Shown one piece after another: positions 1 through 11,594 of a DNA stretch of 64,000 nucleotides. The notes under the pieces are model-generated. The model was not told where the DNA came from. It ran no database searches and worked only from the letters and a program-made list of their open reading frames with translations. The stretch is from Aquilaria yunnanensis (taxonomy: Eukaryota; Streptophyta; Magnoliopsida; Malvales; Thymelaeaceae): assembly GCA_039654915.1 (NCBI GenBank), contig CM077600.1, forward strand, positions 29,757,992-29,821,991, written 5' to 3'. The position numbers and the translations under genes were made by a program. Each line of letters begins with the position of its first letter. The stretch's first letter is position 1.

Positions 1-1639
1 CCTACAAACTCCTTTGTGTTGACTCGGTTTAATTATATTTTCCTTAATTAATTTAATAACCAGTGTGGGGGGTAGGCCCAACGTAATCAAATAGTCATTA
101 TTAGGAAATAATAATGGATTTGGACGGCGCGGTTCTTGGTCCAGTAAATACAAACCGCTGGGAGACTTAGCTGCTGCAACTGGTTGAACATCAGACCTTC
201 TCCTCGATATCTGAGTTTGTTTGATAGAGAGTTCAAGACATACTGAGGGTAAAAACATGTAAATTGGATATGTTTTTTCCACTAAATATATGTTATTTTT
301 AAACTGCATATATGTTTTTCATACAAATGGTATGTTCCATAAATAACAAATAATAATCAGTTTATAATAAAAAATGAATATTGTTCAATGATATAATAAT
401 AGAAAAGATTAGAAATTTAGAACAAACCAATATTAATTAGAATATATATGAACTAAAAAAAACAATAATAAATAAAAGAACATATAATATCTATAAAAGA
501 ACACATACAAATTTAACTGATAAAAGAAGATATGGTGTACACTTACTCAATTATTTTTGCAGCACTCCTCAGTTAATTTGTCATATTTATCTAATTAGTT
601 GTAAATATAATTTAATTGGGCTGCGCTTCGCCAACCAAAAATAATGAAGGCTTAATTAATAACAACTACTCATGAACCATAAATTTTAGCTGCTGAATAG
701 GTTCTTGTAAAAGTTTGTCTCCAAGCATTTTCTTCATTCATGTCTTCACCATCGAACAACTATTGTATATGTAATCATTTACACGGACACATTGAAATCT
801 TCAAAAGCATTAATTAACAGAATAATTTAATTCACCAAGAGGTTCTGTACTTCATTAATTAATGATATAATTTACTCTCTTCATCACGATTTGTTTGCTT
901 TACTTTGTTTTGACACAAAATTTTAGAAGCTCCCTTATTTTGTAGTTGTTTCTTGTTTTACTCCAAGAATTCGTCTAGTCCATCTTTGCCAAGTACTGAT
1001 CTCAGCTTTCACCTTCCAGCGTCCTCCTCTGTCCCCACCCCATGCCACCTTTGTCTCTGCCTCGATCCATCACCTTCATCCCTGCCTCGACTCATCACCT
1101 TGATTCTGATCGTGAATTCGATTTGTCGATTTTGATCAGCTGGAAATATCAGTCGCCTTGATCTGTTGCCTTGATTCTGACCTTGACCCAGATTAAAACA
1201 TTGAATACCCAACCATCACCGAGTTCTACTAAGCTATTGTCAAATTCTAGCAAGCGACCCATAGCATGAACCTCTTTGATTTTGGATTCTAAGATAAGAT
1301 ATTAGAGATCCCACCAGTAGTGATCTTTAGTTCGAGCGATCTCTAGTAGACAAGCGATTTAGGCAAATTAAAACGATGGTGGAGGCTAATGAATGACGGT
1401 AAATGAGTGATAGCAACTAGACAATGGCAAATGAACGATGGTGATTGGATGATGGCAGAAGCAGAGGTGGAGGAAACTGAACTCGTCGATCGCGCTAGAG
1501 GAAGAAAAAGAGAGGCGATATGAGATTGGAAGGTGAAAGTGATTGTGATATAAGAGTATAATTGTAAAGGCTCTCCTAGTATTTCCTCTACATTAAATGT
1601 CGAGGTAAGTGAATCTCAAGTTATTTCCCTCAAATAGGT
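1..1639. other. intergenic, no gene seen
   Basis: AT-rich sequence with only short open frames that have no recognisable protein content. A degenerate stretch near 1370-1500 repeats gatgg/gaatga-like words. I see no gene or RNA here. Confidence 0.5.
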
Positions 1640-4255
1640 TTTATTAAGCAAAGAAAGCAAGCTAGTTAAGGTTAAATTGAGTTCTAAAGAGTAATTGGCA
1701 CCTAAGGGGCAAGAGGGGCAAAATAGTAATTTTGGCCCAAGTTAGTGTCATGACCGTAATTTTGGTAAAATTAGGTTCATGCAAGTGTTTTGAGCTAGTT
1801 GATTTAAGACCATAAGTATTTATAGCCATTTGAACCAAAAGCGAAAGTTAGGGGTGAAAAATGCACTAAGTGAGAAATTGAGCTATTATGTCTTATAATG
1901 GCTTAAGAAACCTAAGGGCAAAGTGTTTGGGTAAGAATAACCTTTCTTTGGGACCAAGGAGTGATGGAAAGGGGAATGCTTAAGTGGCCTAAGTGATTCA
2001 AAATTAAGTTTAAGGGCCAAGGTGACAAGTGGAAGAAAGTTGGGCTAAATTGGTTATAAATGGAGGAGATAATACTATTCATCATCTCCCCCATTCACCA
2101 TTTTCGTAGCTCTCCTTCATCCCTTGCTTTCTACCCCTAAAGCTCCCAAATCACTTAAGTTTCCCTGGAAATCGAAGATCCCAAAGCTATCCCAACAAGC
2201 CCTTAGCTCGTTTTTAATGGAATTGGTGCATTTGGAGTTGTTCTTGCAAGTTTTTGGTTCAAACCCAAAGGTAAACGTATTTGATCCTTATGGGTTAGTT
2301 TTAAGCTTGTTAAATGGTTAGAAATGGTCTTAACTTCATGCTCTTGGTGTCAAATTTGGTTGATTTCAAGCTTGGAACTCAAAGGAAGTCATTGGAGCTC
2401 GGATGTGCTCATTGTTTGTTTCTTGCTTTCAAGATGATTTGAGGTAAGGGATTTAAGTTAATTGAGCTCAAATAATGCATAGAAATGTAGTATTATGAGT
2501 GGGAATGAAGTAGAAATAAGACCTATGTGAATTAGCCTTAGGATGAGAAAGTTTGAGCAAGTTTTGTGCAAGATCGCACGCTGCCGCGCAATGCTGGAAA
2601 GGCATTGGTGACGCGTCGCTAATAGCGACGCGAGTTGGCGACGCGTCGCCGAGGGATGCCAAAGCTGTCCGAATGTCAATGCCTTTGGCGATGCGTCGCC
2701 AACGGCGCCGCCAAGGTATTTTCCCCCTAAGCTCCGGGCATCCTAAGAGTGTCTCAAACTCTCGGTTTTCATCCCTAGGCTAATTTAAGATGTTCCATAG
2801 CCTTAGTTGGGTCTAGAACTCATTCCTAAGTTGGGAATTATGCATTATTTGGGTGGTAGCTAAGTGGTGTGGTTAAGAAAGGGTAAGTAATGGTGGTTAA
2901 GGAAGTTAAAGTGCTTCAGTTCCCAAGTGAGCACTAAGGGGATCAAGTCGGGTTTCAGACCCTTTGTTGGCCGAGTGGAATGTCATAAACCGTTAGTCAA
3001 TAAAAAGGAAACCTAACAGAATCCCGACCAAACTTTATGGTTTGGTAAGTACGCCACTAAGGGGCCCTAAGCTCAGCTTGAAGAGCTTGGTAAGTTGAAC
3101 CACATAAGGCAACTACCCTGCACAATAAGTTAAGGGAAGAGACGGGTAAGGAGTGAGTAAGTGGTGACTTACTTTAAGTAGCCCGTCAAGGTGGGCAAGG
3201 TTTGAGTAAGTGTCAACTTACTCTAAGGTGCCCATAAGAGGACTTCATGGGGGTTAGTTAAGTGCTAGCATAGGATACAAGGGCCAGTATCCAAGTACCC
3301 CAGTCGTAAGAGCTCATGGCAAGTCTAGCACCTACGGGTATAAGGAAGTCCTAAGTGCATTCGTATGTGCATATTTCATCCATTCATCCATCCATCCATC
3401 ATTTGCATTGGTTGTTGTTTTATTCTTGCTTCTGGTTGCATTGTTGACTGCTTGTTTTGTTTTGGATGCTATATATATATACTTGTTGTGCTTGGTATGC
3501 TTGGTATGCTTGCTTATCTCTCTCCTTGTAGGTACTAAATCCCTTACTGAGTACTTTAGAGTACTCACCCCTTAAGTGTTGTGCATGTTTAAGCAGACTA
3601 TTTGGGCTTAACAGTTGGTAAGGGGCAGCTGTTAAAGCTAAGTTTTATCGGTTTAAAAGGTATTCTCTAAGTAGGATACTCCAAGTTTCTAAGTTGCTTA
3701 TGGAATAAGCTAGTACTGACCAGAGTGTTTGCCTTACAGTTTGAGGCTAAGTGGGTACAAGGAAAATGTGTCTCATCACTTGAAGCTTACTTGCTTGGGT
3801 GAAGAGCTAAGGATGGATCTTAGTAGTTATGAGATGCTTCGTTTATATGTATGGTAATTTCATACATAAATCGCCTCTACTAGTGTCCATTGGTGTGTAT
3901 AACACTAGAGTTACATTTGGGTGCATATAGGTTTGAGATGTATGCACACAGTTGCTACTTGTAGTTAAAACAACTAAAGTTTTTATGTCTTGGCTTGTTT
4001 CACTTATGTTTTATGAATTGGCGCCACAGTTTTCTTTATAGTTTTAATCTATTGTTATCGCATAACCAGGATAATGCATGCATGTTACCTATGCAGGGTA
4101 GGCTAAGTAACTAGTTGCACATAAAAATTTAAGATTACTTCACGAGTAATAACTAGCCAATTGTAACTGAAGTGGGATCATAGCTCCCAAAGAGCCTACC
4201 GGTGTTAGCAATTCAGGGCACTGGGCCCCTGTTCCACCACAATAACAGTTATTTT
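1640..4255. repeat. long non-coding LTR-like repeat (possible Ty3/gypsy LTR)
   Basis: About 2.6 kb without a coding frame and of higher GC than its flanks. It contains a cluster of cgacgcgtcg palindromes (2608-2710), ordered motifs such as gagtactcacccct near 3550-3570, and a stretch ending in a ccctgttccaccaca-like segment near 4240. Long non-coding LTRs of plant Ty3/gypsy elements look like this. I could not find matching target duplications, a primer-binding site or pol, so both the family and the exact ends are inference. Confidence 0.35.
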
Positions 4256-4602
4256 ACACTCTAAAAACTTGTCAAAAGACAAAATGATGCAAATAATTTA
4301 AGATGATAAAAAAAATGATACAAATAATACGTGACAAAATAAGTATTAGATATGAAAATATTATAAAAATATGAAATGACTCAAAATACAACAAATTGTC
4401 TTAAGATGAAAGAGAATAATATTTTCAAAGTTGCAAGCTCTATTGGTTGATGCGAGGAAATTATTTTTTATTTTATGGTTAAACGACATTCACTGTACCA
4501 ATCTGATTAGAGTATATTGCTATCAATTTTAAGAGATAAGTATCTGTCACGGTCCAAATGACACATGTACATTGTTACGATGTTGCTTCATTATTAATAG
4601 CC

Positions 4603-4605
<3 letters not shown>

Positions 4606-4637
<32 letters not shown>

Positions 4638-4650
4638 ATGTATGTATGTG
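4606..4650. repeat. (CA)n followed by (GTAT)n microsatellite
   Basis: A pure CA dinucleotide run is followed directly by a short GTAT tetranucleotide run. Confidence 0.9.
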
Positions 4651-5284
4651 AATATATATAGAGAGACATTTGAAAGCCAATTAAGAATTGAGCGTCCAAC
4701 TAATTAGTCTTAGAATATATTCCTCATAATTCAATTTAATTATTATTATTTTTTTAGAAGTTATACTACGAAAGAATTATTCGGCATTGAAAACCTGCAA
4801 TTAAAATATAGTAACAAACCATCAGGACGTTTCAACACTTTATTTTTGTTCTTAGATGAGTATTATACTTATTTTTCTATTATGTAAAATAAGTGAAAGT
4901 CCATAACAATCTTGATATTTTATGTTAGGATATATGCAAATTCTTACCTAAATACAAGAAATCAGAAAAGTATTGATGGTCTAAAATAGTCGCCTACCTT
5001 GTTATCTTCCCTATGTTAATGCAACGGATACGATGCACATATGCGCAATTGCACACACCACACAGAATTACTAATTTGCCCTCTCCTTACTTAGGTAATT
5101 TCCTTCATGTCGCTCAATTGAATTATGTCTTCGTCTTCGTCTTCAGGAGATTGCAAAAGCTTCATCTTCTCCGGCCATCGCCAGTGCCTCCAATGTATGC
5201 CATCACCTTACAGAAGCAGCCAAATCTAAGTATTTGTTGCTATGGCTGAGTTGAAGCAAGGGAATCGACTATGATCTAAGAATT

Positions 5285-5635
5285 GGAGGCGGCACTGATC
5301 TGAGGCAAGGCGAAGAGAGGCAAAGCCAGGCGCAATGAGAGGCAAAGAACATGGATTCGATCAGATGATCAGTGAAGCGAATCGACGATTCGAGGAGGCG
5401 AGTCTCAGGCGAGTGTGGAGATGAAGCGACGAGGCGAAACTACAAGGTGCAGGGCGAGGCAAAGCCAGGCGCGACGCGAGGCGTGAGGCGGCGCTAATCT
5501 GAGGCGAGGCGAAGCCAGGCGCGATGAGAGGCCAAGCCAGGCGCGAGGCTTGGCGAAGTAAGGCGAGGCCAAGCGTGAGGTGAGGGGAGCAATGAAGGGA
5601 GACCAATGAGGCAGATCGGAGACCTCCTGAATGCG
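5285..5635. repeat. degenerate GC/purine-rich minisatellite
   Basis: Imperfect repetition of gaggcgaggc, aagccaggcgc and gatgagaggc words. The apparent open frame on the minus strand is a by-product of this composition. It is the first of three consecutive simple-repeat blocks. Confidence 0.6.
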
Positions 5636-5639
5636 AGAC

Positions 5640-6185
5640 TGATTTGTTTTTTGAAAGAAAAATAATTTTTTTTATTAGTTATTATTTAGACATTTTTGTA
5701 TTGTACTTTAGACACTTTTAAATTTTTATTTTGACACTTTTTATTCATTAAATCATATAACTTTATTTGAACACTTTTACATATTTAGTCCGACACTTAT
5801 TCTAATTATTTCAGACACTTATTTTCTAAAGGTAATAAATTATTCACAAGTTATTTAGTCAGACAATTTGACATACTTCTTCAGACATTTTTCAGTATTC
5901 AATTAGACACTATTTTTTATTGGTTAAGACATTTTTTTTATTATTTCAAATAGTTATTTTTTGAAGATAACAAATTGTTTACAAATTGATTTTGTCATTT
6001 TTTGTTCAGACACTTTTACATATTTATTTAGACATTTTTTAATATTCAATCAGACACTTATTTTTATAGTTTTAGACACTTTTAATTTAACATTACAATA
6101 ATTTATTTTATATTACTTTGTAGACACTTCCACATATTATATTAGACACATTTACATTTTATTGCAGACACTTTTATTATTCGGA
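5640..6185. repeat. degenerate tandem repeat of a gacacttttt word
   Basis: The word (a/c)gacactttt recurs roughly every 25-40 bases in T-rich sequence. It starts exactly where the previous GC-rich block ends. Confidence 0.6.
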
Positions 6186-6229
6186 AGTAACAAGGACGCA
6201 ACTTGGAGGCAACAATCGAAAGTAAGATA

Positions 6230-6485
6230 TGGAGGTGGTTGACGCAATCCGGCGAGTGACGACGCGATCCAGCGGCCAATTGACAAGATCCAATGGGTGA
6301 CGATGAGATCCGGCGAGTGACGACGATATCCAGCAGTCGATCAACAAGATCCGATGGCCAATTGACGAGATCCAACGGCCGATCGATGAGATCCGACGGG
6401 TGATGACAAGATCTGGCAGGTGATTGACGAGATCCGGCTGTGACGACAAGATCCGGAGCCGGGCAACTGCGAGATCTGGAGGTGG
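6230..6485. repeat. degenerate tandem repeat of a gatccggcgagtgacga word
   Basis: Words such as gagatccgg, gacgagatcc and ggccaattgac recur at about 20-35 base spacing. Open frames on the minus strand (6142-6449) are composition artefacts of this repeat. Confidence 0.6.
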
Positions 6486-6489
6486 ATGA

Positions 6490-8150
6490 TGATTATAAGA
6501 TCTAGAGGTGGTGACGGTTCATTGGAGGAGGAGACGGTGGCGGCGACGGCGACAGAGGTGAGTTTTCAAGAGTGAGGTTGAATTTTTGTTTAGGGGCAAA
6601 TTAGCCAATTTATTTATTGAATTGTGGGTTATATATAGAAAATTAAAGCTAGATTAGTATGTCTAATTAGACATAGGTCTACAATATAATAACTACTATG
6701 TTAAGCTATATTCCACGCGGAAATTTTCCTAATCGTTAGTTATTTAAGATATATTAAAATATCCCCTCTTCTCATAGTAACTTGTGTGCCTCATTCGTAA
6801 TATATGATGAGTATAGGGATGCAGATGAGCCGAATTTTTTATTAAAGAGGTTGAGCTCAAACTTAATTTGTTGGTTATCAAGTCAAGTATAATGAGTCTT
6901 TAGCCGAGTTTTGAGTTGTATTTTAAATTCAAATTCTTAAAGAGTTGAACTTTGAGTTGGGTACTGTCCGACTTTAACTATTATTAAGCTTAACGAACTT
7001 AATATTTTTTTAAAATAAAAATAATACTAATTTTATTTTTAATATACATAAGCTTTAAAATTCAATTTTTTTTTCTCAAATCAAGTTTGAATCTCAAAAT
7101 GAGTTCAAACCTTGAATCAATTTTTGAGCCTATTGAGGAACCTAGTGGATAGAATGGTCACTTAATTCAGTTTCTTTCAAATAAGATAGTGGTAGTAAAT
7201 AACTAAATACAATTCTAAAGAAGTAAAAATGAAAAGGTGGAAAGGTGAAGAGGTTTCTAAATAGGGATGACAGTGACTAGGGTGAAATCTGCAACATGCG
7301 GATACCTGACCGATGAGTTGCGTATATTATGTGAAAATTACACCCGTTTGCCAATCATGGATTTTGATTTTGCCCTGTGAGTAAACTCGCCACGCCCACA
7401 ACCTGCCATGCCTGCAACCCGCCACAAATTTTCTTTATCTATTAATAACTTAATTGTAATTTTTTAAAATAATAAACTAATATGAGAAAAAATAAGTAAC
7501 TCAAGTAATCAAAGTGTAATTTATCAAACAAAAATAAACATAAACCCTATATAATATAACCCAAACCTCACTTTTTACCACACTGCCGCTTGTCTTCTTG
7601 ATTCTTCTGCTCACTTCTCATTATTTAATTGGCTTGAGGTTTTCTGAATTTCTGGTTGGGGTTGTTTTTTGTGCTAATCTTTTTTTCAACATTTAGATTT
7701 AATTCTGAAATATCTTCTAAAATTTTTATTCCTTTAATTTTTAGTAGTATTTTAGCCAATTGGTGTTTAAAAAATAATGATGTATGCCTTCATAGATAAT
7801 TCACAGACACCCCTTGACCTGCGGGTACAATTTTTTATCTATTATTTTCAATAAACAAGTGACGGATATAATAAATCTGTGCTCAATTTGCCAAGTTGTC
7901 ATCCGTTACTCTAAATCGAAAAAGGGCGTAGGGCGAAAGAGCCGTTTTGTGGAGGGACCGGACAGAGAAAGGCACAGGGGAAAGACTTGTATTTAGTAGC
8001 AGCATTTTCCTTTTTTTTTGTCCCGTTATTGTTACCTGGTTCCTGTCTTGCATGGACTGGAATTTACAGGTAATGTCATTCAAGGGTAAATAGTAGTAAA
8101 TACAACCACATGTACGAAGCGCTGTCTGCGTTGGGTCCTCGTTTCCTTCT
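6490..8150. other. intergenic, no gene seen
   Basis: AT-rich. Two sites (near 6815 and 7264) begin with tagggatg-like words, as do the ends of some plant hAT MITEs. I found no matching opposite ends or target duplications, so they are not called. Confidence 0.4.
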
Positions 8151-8156
8151 CCACCC

Positions 8157-9543
8157 ATAAAAGCAGCTTCACCGAAACCAAACAAATTGAGAAGTCTCCA
8201 GGAATGGATCTTTTTCTCCCTCTATTTCTCCTCCTTTCTGCTGCCTTTCCTCTTCCATTGGCTTCTCAGCTGCCTTCCGGGGAACTGCGTCACTTCCCGG
8301 CTGCCCACCTCAGCCACCCTATTCGGTCCTGAGGTCTTCATCTTTACACCTTCTTCATCTTTTCTCATCGTTTTCCTGCGTATATAGGTGAGATTTGGGA
8401 AGTAAGAGCCTCAAGCTCTGTTTTGCTTCCAACGGAAAGTTGGAGGAAATGAAAGCAAAAGAAAGGAACCCATTAAGAATAACAGATCTTGGCCTGCCAA
8501 TTCCGTTTTCCCAGAAGGAGCGGATTTGATGCTTAAATATAACTGGGTTTTCTTCTGCTTGGGGACATTGAATCGTTTGAAAGAAATTTTAATGTAAAAT
8601 TAACAAGGATCAAATCCCGTTTAACAAGGGTATTTAGTTCTTATGTTATAACTGCAATTTCAGTCTTCTTGTTTTTTTTTCCTTTCCTCCTTTCATTTGG
8701 TAGCCTACAGAGAGATCAGTTTAAGGTTTCAACTTTACAAGTTAGATTCTGGGGTTTCTTTCTTTAGTTTATCCTTCATTTTATGGGGGAAGGGCCCAAG
8801 TGGTCTGCTCTCCCCTTTGTTTATTACTATTTTCCTGATTGCTGAGAGAAGTAGGCGAAGGAATGAGCAAAGAGAAACTGAACCCTCCTATAATTGGAAG
8901 TAAACCTGAATTTCTAATTTTGCTAAGTAAATTGTCTTTCCTTAATAGGTCTTCCATACCGAAGTTGTCAATGCAGGAGCACGTATGCTTTTACCACAGT
9001 TTTCTCTCCTGTTTCTTTGCTTTTCCCATCAACCATAGCAAATAGTCCGAGCCATTTACAGAAAATTGGGTACCAATTAAGTGCAAATGGCTGTTCGGCT
9101 TTTGTTTCATGAGTGTTTGTTTCTACGATGTTCAGATCGGTTCTGGAGCTTTCATGGAATTCCATGTCATAATGAATATTCCCTGTGATGACGGTCTGAT
9201 CACAGGTTGTTGTTTTTTACTGTGAATTTTTTATGCTTGGATTCTTAACCTTTCTGAGTCAGACCATGTCTTTTTCTCCCTTAACTTTATCACCCAAATT
9301 CCATGTGCTCCAACCTTCTCCTGGCTCTGAAGGAAGCATTTAACAACAAACTTGAGCAGGAGAAGCCGTCCTTGCTTCTTTTGTTTTAATATTTTATTTT
9401 GTCATTGCTCAACAATGCAGCCTTTATATCACAACTTGCTTATTTGTAAATCTTTAATCGGCATGGGCGGATATTGATTCTATGAAAACAGGTTCCTGTC
9501 CATAACCTAAACAAATTTGTTGCCCGAGCCAGAAGTAGAGGCA
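8157..9543 (+). promoter_or_regulatory. probable promoter, 5' UTR exon and leader intron of the PP2C gene
   Basis: An ataaaag TATA-like box lies at 8157. A pyrimidine-rich leader follows, with a consensus donor at 8388 (tatatag/gtgag) and an acceptor at 9490-9491 (aaaacag/gttcc) 52 bases before the PP2C ATG. A leader intron of about 1.1 kb would fit. This is inferred from splice signals only. Confidence 0.4.
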
Positions 9544-11124
9544 ATGGGGCATCTGTCCTCCATGTTCAATGGACTGGTTAGGTCGTTTTCGGTAAGAAAA
9601 GTAAAGCATAATGGTAATGGTGGTGGGACAAGAGATACTGATGGAAGAGAAGCTGTGGATGCAATGGTGAAGGATGCAAAGAAGAATGATTTGATATTGC
9701 GGTCTTCCGGTTTTGTAAATGCTGATGGTTCTGACAATTCTGCCTCAGTTTTCTCCAAGAGAGGCCACAAAGGAGTGAACCAGGACTGTGCTCTTGTATG
9801 GGAGGTAAGAAGGTGCATTCCTCAAAATGCTTCTCTTTAACTGTCAAAAATTTCCCCTTGATAAGAATCAGCATCAGCTTATATAGAGTATGTCTTCATC
9901 TGTGGTAACGAATGTGGATTTTGCTTGGGGTCAGGAATTTGGATGCCAAGCAGACATGTTGTTCTGTGGGATATTTGATGGCCATGGCCCATGGGGACAT
10001 TTTGTTGCGAAAAAGGTCCGGGAATCAATGCCTTCATCTTTGTTGTGTAACTGGCAAGAGGCTCTAGCTCAGACATGGCCAGATAACCCGGATATTGATT
10101 TGGATGCTGACAAGAAGCACCAGAAGTTCAATGTGTGGAAGCACTCCTATCTCAAGACTTGTGCTGCAGTTGATCAGGAGCTTGTGCGATGTCGCAAGAT
10201 TGATTCGTTTTATAGCGGGACAACTGCCTTGACAATTGTCAGACAGGTAAACAGAACTTGTGATTCACACGGAGACTGAGAACTGAGAACTCGTAGTTAG
10301 TTTGATGAGTGGCGTGAACATTCATCTCTAGTTATTGGGAGGCCTAATGTTGCATGAACCTGTCTTGTTTTGATAGGGTGAGCTGATATATGTTGCAAAC
10401 GTAGGGGATTCCAGGGCAGTTTTAGCGACGACTTCAGATGATGGAAGCTTGGTGCCAGTTCAGCTTACTGTTGATTTTAAACCAAACTTGCCTCGTTAGT
10501 CTCTCTCTCTGTTTTTTTTTTTTTACCTCCAAAGTGAGAAACGTGAATGCTCACAGTGTCTTATAACTTGGGGTTACAACTTTGGCAATGCAGAGGAGGC
10601 TGAGCGGATAACTCAGTGCAGAGGAAGGGTGTTCTGCCTACATGACGAGCCGGGAGTCCATAGGGTCTGGCTGCCAGACGAGGAATCACCAGGACTAGCC
10701 ATGTCTAGAGCTTTTGGTGATTACTGTGTGAAGGAATATGGACTTATATCAGTGCCTGAAGTCACACAAAGGCATATAACCAGCAGAGACCAATTCGTGG
10801 TGTTGGCTACTGATGGGGTACATGCGCGTAGTATTGCTTGCACTTTCTGAATTACTCACGAACAAGATATTTCAAAAATCAGAGCAAGTGAAAACTTTGG
10901 CTATTTTTCTGTAGGTATGGGATGTTATCTCCAATCAGGAGGCAGTTGAGATCGTATCCTCAACGGCTGACAGGGAAGAGGCAGCAAAGCAACTGGTGCA
11001 GCGTGCTGCCCATGCATGGAAGCGTAAGAGGAGAGGCATAGCAATGGATGATATTTCAGCAATCTGCCTATTCTTGCAACCCCCCTTACCTCAACATGGT
11101 AGCCTTGTTTCTGTGGCAAGGTAA
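9544..11124 (+). CDS. PP2C-type serine/threonine protein phosphatase (plant clade-E-like)
   Basis: Mg/Mn-dependent protein phosphatase 2C. Five coding exons close in one frame: 9544-9804, 9935-10246, 10377-10494, 10594-10817, 10915-11124, giving 374 aa. The start is the ATG at 9544; MGHLSS fits an N-myristoylation signal, suggesting membrane association. Visible PP2C motifs are KGVNQDCALVWE (residues 76-87, in place of the RGxRxxMED of other clades), DGHGPWGH (metal-binding D102), GDSRAV, GLAMSRAFGD, LATDGVWD (D304) and MDDISAICLF (D350/D351). Each intron is small with GT-AG ends; the exon 3/4 junction splits a CAG codon. No catalytic residue appears missing. The gene is convergent with the TPR gene, stops 471 bases apart. 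Clade and localisation come from family knowledge; substrates are unknown. A donor-like gtaatg at the stop leaves an alternative 3' end possible. Confidence 0.9.
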
Positions 11125-11572
11125 TGGGCACTATATTTGTAAATTATCTGTCGGGCAAATGCAATGCTTCTTTTTCAAGCCATTCAAACTGTCTCATAGG
11201 CATACTAACCAATGGAAATTTAGAAATTTTATGTCCCCTGCAAGTGCCGACTGGTGCAAGGCAAAAGAACATGCTAATACTTTGAAAAGAAAAGTGTTTT
11301 CATAATGCATGAGACATTCACAGCCAGGTTACGACAGCTACTACTACAAGCCTGGTAATAAGTCTCCAATCCTTGTTCTCATTGTTCTGGTACTTTCAGA
11401 GGTGAGCTGCTTCCATCAAACAAAATCCTCATCGATTTCTAATACAACTGACACAAGCGAATGGAGACATTTGCTTTCGTGGAGTTGGTAGGTAATTTTT
11501 TTTTCTTTAAAAAAAAAAGAGAGAACAGATGAAGAATTTGTATTGATGTACCCAACATAATGATACTGCATC

Positions 11573-11578
11573 TTTATT
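11573..11578 (-). terminator. AATAAA poly(A) signal candidate of the TPR gene
   Basis: AATAAA on the minus strand, about 17 bases downstream of the TGA stop at 11597-11595. The position is plausible but short for a plant 3' UTR, so a later signal may be used. Confidence 0.35.
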
Positions 11579-11594
11579 AGAGTACACTTGACCG

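Noticed and set aside
5361..5606. 81-aa Ala/Leu/Arg-rich minus-strand frame
   Set aside because: By-product of the GC-rich minisatellite.
6142..6449. Two overlapping minus-strand frames rich in SSLAG/DLVN words
   Set aside because: By-product of the gatccggcga repeat.
7264..7290. tagggatgacagtgac word resembling a hAT end
   Set aside because: No mate and no target duplication; same for the similar word near 6815.
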